In this document: positions 58,140 through 64,000 of the stretch, piece after piece | Layout of the letters: each line of letters begins with the position of its first letter | Position numbering within the stretch: the stretch's first letter is position 1 | Source of the DNA: Micromonospora marina | Lineage (GTDB): Bacteria; Actinomycetota; Actinomycetes; Mycobacteriales; Micromonosporaceae | Reading direction: 5' to 3' | DNA length: 64,000 nt | Assembly: GCF_900091565.1 (NCBI RefSeq) | Contig: NZ_FMCV01000026.1 | Span: 1 to 64,000 of the forward strand | Translations under genes and position numbers: made by a program | Notes under the pieces: generated by a model | The model's database searches: none | Told to the model about the DNA's origin: nothing | What the model saw: the letters and a program-made list of their open reading frames with translations, nothing else

Positions 58140-58140
58140 C
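58081..58140. repeat. 27-bp tandem duplication at the permease gene junction
   Basis: Two perfect copies (58081-58107 and 58108-58134) and a 6-bp partial third. On the minus strand each carries GTGGCTGAGCGCGGCAGCGC, including a GTG start and an out-of-frame TGA. Confidence 0.92.
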
Positions 58141-58983
58141 CTGGACCACCAGGCGGCGCTCGGCGCGGCGCTGGACCAGCCGGCACAGGGCCAGCAGCAG
58201 CACCGCCCAGCCGGCCTGCACACCGATCAGGGTGAGACCGGTGGACATCGGCTCCCGCTCGACGAGCACGTCCAGCGGCACCTGGAGGATGCTGGGGAAC
58301 GGCGTGGCGTACCGCAGGACCGCCTCCAGCGGGCCGGGCAGGAAGCCCAGCGGGAAGTAGAGCCCGGCCAGCACGCCCGAGCCGAGCGTCCACAGGATCA
58401 TCGGGCCCCGGACGTCCTGCAACCAGTACGCGGTGGCGTTGACCAGGTAGCGGCAACCGAAGCAGACCACCACCGCGAGCAGCGCGGAGAGCAGGAACAG
58501 CGGCACCGTGGCCCAGTGCCGGGGCAGGTACACCGCGAAGAAGAACGGGCCGACCACCAGCGGCGGCACCAGCCGGGCCAGCGACGCGAACCCGGCCCGG
58601 CCCAGGTCGGTGGCGAGATAGCTGGTCACCGGGTGCACCGGCCGCAGCAGGTCGGCGGCCACCTCGCCGGTGCGGATCCGGTCGGCCAGATCGGTCCAGC
58701 CCCAGATGGCGATGACCGCCAGCAGCCCCTGCCCGGCCCAGACGAACGTGGCGAGCTGGGCCCTGTCGTACCCGGCCACGGTGCCCGCCGCGCCGGTCGC
58801 CGCGAGGAAGACGTAGCAGCGTAGGAAGCCGAACACGGTGTTTGTGCACAGCCCCGCCACGGCGGCCTGGCGGTAGGTCGCGTGCCGCCGGAACCCGGCC
58901 GCCGCGATCGCGCCGAATGTCCGAAACCATGGGGTAACGTGTGCGCCGGTGGGCGGTGCCACAGTGGCGGTGACCGAGCCCAC
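58132..58983 (-). CDS. ABC-2 family permease (first permease)
   Basis: A 283-residue membrane protein with six predicted helices (QAAVAGLCTNTVFGFLRCYVFL, FVWAGQGLLAVIAIWGW, LVPPLVVGPFFFAVYL, VPLFLLSALLAVVVCFGCRYL and further ones). The motif WTDLADRIRTGEVAADLLRPV is typical of ABC-2 permeases of this exporter group. The GTG start at 58983 has AAGGAGGG 7 nt upstream; longer frames lack conservation. It is first in the operon, and its start is 163 bp from the divergent giant WG-repeat gene. Confidence 0.9.
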   Translation of the reverse strand: MGSVTATVAPPTGAHVTPWFRTFGAIAAAGFRRHATYRQAAVAGLCTNTVFGFLRCYVFLAATGAAGTVAGYDRAQLATFVWAGQGLLAVIAIWGWTDLADRIRTGEVAADLLRPVHPVTSYLATDLGRAGFASLARLVPPLVVGPFFFAVYLPRHWATVPLFLLSALLAVVVCFGCRYLVNATAYWLQDVRGPMILWTLGSGVLAGLYFPLGFLPGPLEAVLRYATPFPSILQVPLDVLVEREPMSTGLTLIGVQAGWAVLLLALCRLVQRRAERRLVVQGG

Positions 58984-59145
58984 GCCGTTACCCTCCTTCC
59001 GCAGCCACGACGTGCTGGACCGGGCGACTGTACCGGCATGTCCGGCGCCCCAGCGCGAGATTTTCCGATGAGGTGACACCGCCGTGAGCGAGCGACGCGA
59101 GCCGGCCCCGGGGCCGTGCCACGCGAGCGGCGGGAGGGGTTGCCG

Positions 59146-62100
59146 ATGAGTGGCTGGGGCAGCTGGCGCGAGCCGGCCGAACCGGCCTGGGCCGCCGAGC
59201 CCACCCACGAATGGCAGCCGCAGTTCCCCGGGCAGCGCTACCCCGGCGACATCGGCATCGAGAACCTGACGCCGCGCCCGCGCGCCGTGGTCGGCCGCGC
59301 CGAGGTACGCCCGGTCAGCCCCGCGCCCGGCGAGGACGCGCACCCGGTGAGCCCCGCCGGTGCCTGGCCCTCGCGGGACGAGAGCGGGCGGCCGGTGAGT
59401 CCGGCCGGTCCACGTGACGCCCACCCGGTCAGCCCGGCCGGTCCACGCGGCGCGTACCCGACCAGCCCGGCGGTCCCGCCCGGCGCGTACCCGACCAGCC
59501 CGGCGGTCCCGCCCGGCGTACACCCGACCGGCCCGGCCGGGCTACGGGGCGCGCATCCGGACGGACCGGCAGGACCACGCGGCGGGCACACAGACGGGCC
59601 GGCCGCCTCGCGCTGGGCGTACCCGGTCGGTTCCGCCGGTCCCGGCGGACAGCGCCCGCCGGGACCGGGCGAGCGGCGCGGACGTTCGGACGGCCCCGGC
59701 GCGGACGGCCGGGAGCCCCACCGCCCCGGTCCGCCGCCGGAGCGGCTCGACCAACGCTGGGTACGCCCCGACGGACCCCCGCGCCGGGCCGTCCAGCCCG
59801 GCTGGATGGCGGAGCCGAACGAGACCCCGCACCCCGCCCCGCGCTGGACCGATCGCCCGGCGGACGGCAGGCGCGCCCCGGCCGACGGTCGTCCGGCGGC
59901 TTCCGGCGAACGATGGGACTCGCCCGACGGTCACCAGGACCACTTCCCGGGCGGGCGCCGCGAACCCCGGCCCGACGGGCGCCACCGCCCGTTCGCGGAG
60001 CCGTCACCGAACGATCCCGACCGTGGTCGGCGTGGTCCCGGCCTCGACCGGCGCGACGATGCGGTGCCACAGCCGGAGCGGAGCGCGGCCGGCTGGAGCG
60101 AGCCGGGCCGGCGGGAACCCGGCTGGAGCGGGCCGGGTCGCGACGAACGGCGTGAACCCGGCCGTGACGGCTGGCGGGAGCCCGGCCCGCGTCCCCCCGC
60201 GGACCGGCGAGAACCGGCGGGTGGCCGGTGGGACGACCGCGCGCCGGGCCGCGAGGCTGCCGCGTATCCGGACACCCGGCGCCGGGTGCCGGAGAACGGG
60301 CGGCCCGCGCAACCCGACCGCCACGTCCCGCAGGGACACCGTCCGGCTGACCCGCCAGCCACCGCCCCGACACGGCCGGGCGCCGACCAGCGTTGGCAGC
60401 GCCCGCCGGCCGACCGGTCCCGCCCGCACCAGGGCGAGTGGCCGATCGTCGAGCCACACCCCCGGCCGGAGCCCGACGCGCACCGGCCGGACGAGCGGCA
60501 CCGCCCGACCGTGGATCGGCCGGTACCGTCCCGGCACCCGATGCCACCCGCCGACGCCCCACGCCCCGACGCGCGCCGCCCCGAACAGGACGGTTCTCCT
60601 CGTCCGGACCCACGCGACGCCCGGCCTGCCCGCCCTGGCACCCAGCCCGGCGGCACCGGTCATTCTCAGCCGCACGCCTCCCGGCCGTCCCCCGCCCCGG
60701 CGCGCCCGGACACCGCCCCGTCACGTGCGGAGGCCGGTGGCGCGCAGCCGGAGCAGGACCGTCGCCGGTCGGACGGGGTCGCCGCCCGTCCGGATCAGCA
60801 GTGGCCGGTACGGCCCGACGAGCGCCCGTCGGCGTCCCCGGCCCAGACGGCCCCACGCCCGGACGGGTCCTGGACGGCGTCCCCGGACCAGACGGCCGCA
60901 CGCCCGAACGAGCCCGGGACGACTCGGCCGGACGAGCGCCGGACACCGCCGGACGCACCGACGACGGCGCGGCCCGGGCAATGGCCCGACGCTCGTCCGG
61001 TCCGTGGAACCGACGGCCGGGCCGCACCCCCGGCCGTGTCGGCCGGACACCCGCCCGCCGACGCCCGTCCCCGTCCCGTCCCGGCGGCGCCGGATCCGCC
61101 CGCTGCAACCCGCCCGCCCGTGCACCCCGGCGACGGTTCGCCGTCGACCGGCGACACCCCGCTACGGCCCGTGCCGCCTGCCGATGCGGACGAGCAGCAG
61201 CGGATGCCGGCACCGGCCCCGTTCGATGTGCCTTCCGGTCAGACGTTCCGCGCGCCCGCGGGCCCGATGGCCGGCACGCATGCGGGGCCCACTTCCGTCG
61301 TGCCCGCGGGCCCGACGGCCGGCACGACTGCGGATTCCCGGTCCGGCGTGCCCGCTTCCGCGAGCCCGGCGACCAGCGCACCCGTCTCGGGCGTACCGGA
61401 ATCCAGCAGGCCCGTCTCCGGGGCGCCCGCCGCGGGCATGCCGGGCGCCGACGCGCCTGTCTCCGGTCCGGCCACGCCGGTCGCCGGCCGGCCCAGCGAC
61501 GGTACGCAGACTCCGATCGGCACCGGAGGGGCGCAGCGAAGCGGGGAGCCCACCCGCCCCACGCCGTCGCGGGGACGGACGGAGGAGCCGCAGGGCCCGG
61601 CTCCAGCCGTGCCGGCCACCGGCACCCGACCCGTGCCGGGCCCGGATGCCAGCCGTCGCGACGTCGACGCGTCACCCCGGGCGTTCACCCGGTCCACGCC
61701 GGACACGGACGCCGGCCGGTCCGAAGCCGACGTGCCCGCCCAGCCCGCGCAGGGCACGGATCGCCCCGGAGCCGACGCGCGCACCCGGCCCACCCAAGGC
61801 ACAGATCGCCCCGAACCCGACGCGCCCTCCGACGGTCTCGGAGCCGAAGCGTCCCCGCACCGCAGCGACGAGCCGTCGGAGAACGGCCGCTCGGGAAGGA
61901 AGACCGGCCCGCCCTCCCCCGGCGCGAAGGCGTGGTTCCAGCCGGCCCAGCCCGCCCGGCCCGCAGAAGCACCGGAGCCGCCGGAGATCTTCCGCGATTC
62001 CGGCCCCTCTGGGGGCCGTTTCGTACCAAGATCTCTGTCCGACCACGACTCGATCGAACGCCCCGCCGTGGTGGCGGCTGCTCCGGAAGCCGTGACGGAG

Positions 62101-64000
62101 GCGCCGGGCGTGACGGAGACGGCGGGCGTGACGGAGACGGCGGGACTCGATGCCGCAGCAACAGCGGCAGGTGCTCCCGCGCCGGGGCCGAGCGCCGGTC
62201 CGGTACCAGCGTCCACCGCCGACCCGGCCGCGCCCCTGCCCGACTCTGCACCGTCCCCGATAGCTACGCCGTTCCCCACCATCCCACCGGGCGACGCTGA
62301 CCCGCCGCTCCCGGCCGCCGCTTCGCCCGGCACCGCCGACAGACGTCAGGACGGCGCGGCACCGCAGGCCACCGCCGACGAGACGGCACCGCAAACCACC
62401 GCCAACCACCCGGCAACGCAGGCCACCGCCGATCCCACGGCACCAGAGACCACCACCGACCGTCCGACACCTGAGACGGCCACCGACCACACGGCACCAG
62501 AGACCACCGCCGACCGCACCGGGTCCGCCCCGCCCGCTCCTCAGCAGGTCGGCACGGCGGCCGACGCCGCGCCCGCGCGGCCTTCGCCCACCGCTGAGGA
62601 GATCGCCGCCCCCGGCATCGCGCCCGCCGAGCACGGCGGCGCCCCGGCCGGCACCGCGGGCACCGGCCCGGCCGAACAGCCACTCGCCGACACCGGCCAC
62701 AGCGACGCCGTCGGCGACGGGCCAGAGCGCGCCGACGACCACGAACACGCCCCGCCCGCGCAACAGAAACAGGCGCCGACCCACGACGGCGGCGCGGCCG
62801 ACGCCGACGAGGCGCGGGAACCGCGTACCCCCGACGCCGCAACCGGCGACGACGCGGGCCCGGCGGCGGAGGCCGAACCGCCGTCCCCGGTGGAACCGGA
62901 GCAGGCCCTCGCCGCGGTCGGCTGGGAACTGGATCCGCGTACGCTGCGCGAGCAGGCCCCCGACCCGGCCCGGTTGCGGATGATCCGGGACGGGCTCACC
63001 GGCAAACTGGACACCACGCTCGACAACCGGAGCCGGGCCCGGCTGCTCAGCCTGCGGTCGGTGGCGTCCCGGATCCTCGGTGACCTGGACGACGCGCTCG
63101 CCGACGCGCGGCTGGCCGTCACGTACGCGGAGGCCACCGGCGAGTTCCGGCGGACCGCGCTGGCCCGCGCGCGCCTCGCCGAGGCGCTGCGGTGGCGGGG
63201 GGACCACGCGGAGGCGGACCGGCTCTTCGCCGAGGCGAACTCGCCGGAGCTGCCGGACCGGCTGCGCGCGTTGCTGCACGAGCACGCCGGGCGGTGCTGC
63301 TACGACCAGGGGCGGCTGACCGAGGCGTGCCTGCACTTCGAGCGGGCGCTGGACCTGCGTCACGGCGAGGACCCGCAGCTCGGCGCCCGGGTCGAGGTGG
63401 CGCTGGACGCGGTCGCGGAGCGGGCCGCCGCGGACGGTTTCGGTCCGCCGCCGCGCCGGCCCGAGGAGGTGCTCGGCACCCCGCGCCTGCCGGTGGCGAC
63501 GTTCGACGAGGAGCAGCAGCTCTGGGGGTATGCGAACGCCGACGGCGAGATGGTGATCGCACACCGGTACGCGGAGGCGCAGCCGTTCCACGAGGGGCTG
63601 GCCTGGGTACGGCGGCCGGAGGCGTCCCGGTGGGCGCTGATCGACACGTCCGGCACGGCGCTGATCGAGGCGAACAACGGCTACCGGTCGGTGGTGCCCT
63701 TCTCGGATGGGCTGTCCTGGGTGTCGATGGACGGCAAGGGCCGGTGGATGGCCGTCGACCGGATGAACATCGTGAAGATCCCGCCCGGGTACGAGGAGGC
63801 GCGGCCGTTCCGCAACGGCCTGGCGGCGGTACGGCAGAACGGCGGCTGGGGCGCGGTGGACCTGACCGGCGAGGTGGTGGTGCCGACCCGCTACCACCGT
63901 CTCGGCACGTCGCTGGTCGACGGCCGGGAGGTCGACGGGTTCACCGCGGACGGACTGGCGGTGGTCGAGCTGGCCGGCCGCCGGGGCGTGGTGGACCGGG
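59146..64000 (+). CDS. giant disordered-TPR-WG-repeat protein, 3' end beyond window
   Basis: The frame is open from ATG 59146 (GGGAGGGG 7 nt upstream) to the window end, at least 1,618 residues with no stop found. Residues 1 to about 1,240 are Pro/Arg/Asp/Ala-rich low complexity, with 11-residue repeats near the start. Residues about 1,255-1,430 are helical TPR-like (RARLLSLRSVASRILGDLDD, then ALARARLAEALRWRGDHAEA). From about 1,455 WG-type repeats begin: LWGYANADGEMVIAHRYAEA, PFHEGLAWV, RWALIDTSG, PFRNGLAAVRQNGGWGAVD. WG repeats form beta-propellers or solenoids binding peptides. No signal peptide or membrane segment is seen. Function is unknown. Confidence 0.88.
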   Translation, partial: MSGWGSWREPAEPAWAAEPTHEWQPQFPGQRYPGDIGIENLTPRPRAVVGRAEVRPVSPAPGEDAHPVSPAGAWPSRDESGRPVSPAGPRDAHPVSPAGPRGAYPTSPAVPPGAYPTSPAVPPGVHPTGPAGLRGAHPDGPAGPRGGHTDGPAASRWAYPVGSAGPGGQRPPGPGERRGRSDGPGADGREPHRPGPPPERLDQRWVRPDGPPRRAVQPGWMAEPNETPHPAPRWTDRPADGRRAPADGRPAASGERWDSPDGHQDHFPGGRREPRPDGRHRPFAEPSPNDPDRGRRGPGLDRRDDAVPQPERSAAGWSEPGRREPGWSGPGRDERREPGRDGWREPGPRPPADRREPAGGRWDDRAPGREAAAYPDTRRRVPENGRPAQPDRHVPQGHRPADPPATAPTRPGADQRWQRPPADRSRPHQGEWPIVEPHPRPEPDAHRPDERHRPTVDRPVPSRHPMPPADAPRPDARRPEQDGSPRPDPRDARPARPGTQPGGTGHSQPHASRPSPAPARPDTAPSRAEAGGAQPEQDRRRSDGVAARPDQQWPVRPDERPSASPAQTAPRPDGSWTASPDQTAARPNEPGTTRPDERRTPPDAPTTARPGQWPDARPVRGTDGRAAPPAVSAGHPPADARPRPVPAAPDPPAATRPPVHPGDGSPSTGDTPLRPVPPADADEQQRMPAPAPFDVPSGQTFRAPAGPMAGTHAGPTSVVPAGPTAGTTADSRSGVPASASPATSAPVSGVPESSRPVSGAPAAGMPGADAPVSGPATPVAGRPSDGTQTPIGTGGAQRSGEPTRPTPSRGRTEEPQGPAPAVPATGTRPVPGPDASRRDVDASPRAFTRSTPDTDAGRSEADVPAQPAQGTDRPGADARTRPTQGTDRPEPDAPSDGLGAEASPHRSDEPSENGRSGRKTGPPSPGAKAWFQPAQPARPAEAPEPPEIFRDSGPSGGRFVPRSLSDHDSIERPAVVAAAPEAVTEAPGVTETAGVTETAGLDAAATAAGAPAPGPSAGPVPASTADPAAPLPDSAPSPIATPFPTIPPGDADPPLPAAASPGTADRRQDGAAPQATADETAPQTTANHPATQATADPTAPETTTDRPTPETATDHTAPETTADRTGSAPPAPQQVGTAADAAPARPSPTAEEIAAPGIAPAEHGGAPAGTAGTGPAEQPLADTGHSDAVGDGPERADDHEHAPPAQQKQAPTHDGGAADADEAREPRTPDAATGDDAGPAAEAEPPSPVEPEQALAAVGWELDPRTLREQAPDPARLRMIRDGLTGKLDTTLDNRSRARLLSLRSVASRILGDLDDALADARLAVTYAEATGEFRRTALARARLAEALRWRGDHAEADRLFAEANSPELPDRLRALLHEHAGRCCYDQGRLTEACLHFERALDLRHGEDPQLGARVEVALDAVAERAAADGFGPPPRRPEEVLGTPRLPVATFDEEQQLWGYANADGEMVIAHRYAEAQPFHEGLAWVRRPEASRWALIDTSGTALIEANNGYRSVVPFSDGLSWVSMDGKGRWMAVDRMNIVKIPPGYEEARPFRNGLAAVRQNGGWGAVDLTGEVVVPTRYHRLGTSLVDGREVDGFTADGLAVVELAGRRGVVDR
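59416..59646 (+). repeat. seven 33-bp (11-residue) coding repeats
   Basis: In-frame units of the form DAHPVSPAGPR, GAYPTSPAVPP (twice, nearly identical in DNA), GVHPTGPAGLR, GAHPDGPAGPR, GGHTDGPAASR and WAYPVGSAGPG. Related earlier units start near 59335. Confidence 0.85.

Noticed and set aside
59414..62095. A long plus-strand open frame (about 890 codons) and a long minus-strand one (about 750 codons) over the low-complexity region
   Set aside because: They are out-of-frame shadows caused by very high GC. The frame starting at 59146 has an SD and ATG, continues into recognisable TPR and WG sequence, and has no stop.

Overview
This is chromosomal DNA of a very GC-rich actinomycete. The gene content (class III cyclase fused to an AAA ATPase, mycothiol-dependent maleylpyruvate isomerase remnant, polyadenylate-specific exoribonuclease AS, DUF3043, WG-repeat protein), the frequent GTG starts and the short palindromic intergenic repeats point to Micromonosporaceae, most likely Micromonospora. 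That assignment is inference from gene families and style, not from a marker gene. No tRNA, rRNA, CRISPR array, prophage or biosynthetic gene cluster is visible.

Layout. (1) 1-3.5 kb is a decayed edge: a complete IS1380-family element begins at base 1 and has cut off the 5' part of a 5-formyl-THF cyclo-ligase-like gene; an isochorismatase-like hydrolase and a frameshifted mycothiol-dependent isomerase pseudogene follow. (2) 3.5-17 kb is housekeeping and regulation: proC, pfkA, a PPOX-fold protein, an exoribonuclease, a Crp/Fnr regulator, a large cyclase-ATPase, otsA, and an alpha/beta hydrolase coupled to a flavin monooxygenase. (3) 17-31 kb holds an SRPBCC/ROK-kinase/EEP operon divergent from a FadD15-like acyl-CoA synthetase, a two-component system, a methyltransferase overlapping a GGDEF-EAL protein, a PimB-like mannosyltransferase, an M48 protease and a NYN-domain protein. 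(4) 31-47 kb holds a DEDDh/GIY-YIG nuclease, a short Rel homologue, a NUDIX protein and a sugar nucleotidyltransferase, then the respiratory block ctaE-qcrC-qcrA-qcrB, a CtaG-like assembly factor, trpD and ctaC-ctaF. (5) 47-56 kb has cysteine desulfurase plus a TusA-like protein, adenosine-kinase-like PfkB, an ErpA-type Fe-S carrier, glycerate kinase, nadA, a murA-type gene and DUF3043, ending in azlC and cupin-regulator remnants. (6) 56-59 kb is a three-gene ABC-2 exporter. (7) From 59.1 kb to the window end runs one giant disordered/TPR/WG-repeat gene that is still open at the edge.

How it fits together. Regions 3-5 follow the order of a neighbourhood known from Mycobacterium tuberculosis (about Rv2185c to Rv2206: SRPBCC, fadD15, pimB', DEDDh-UvrC-like nuclease, trpD, ctaE-qcrCAB, ctaF, ctaC, adoK, HesB/ErpA, glycerate kinase, DUF3043), with lineage-specific insertions. 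The respiratory genes encode the bcc complex and three of the four aa3 oxidase subunits; the catalytic subunit gene ctaD is not in the window. Fe-S and sulfur genes lie close to Fe-S clients (Rieske QcrA, NadA).

Expression style. At least seven genes have a TANNNT hexamer 6-8 nt before the start codon and no obvious Shine-Dalgarno sequence, which suggests leaderless transcripts. Many operon genes overlap as ATGA or GTGA. The least expected signals are small: a 54-bp double palindrome present twice, a cluster of long hairpins at 45.5-45.8 kb, a 59-bp insertion that appears to have split a desulfurase/tusA overlap, a 27-bp duplication that triplicates a start codon, and a giant WG-repeat protein with over 1,200 low-complexity residues.
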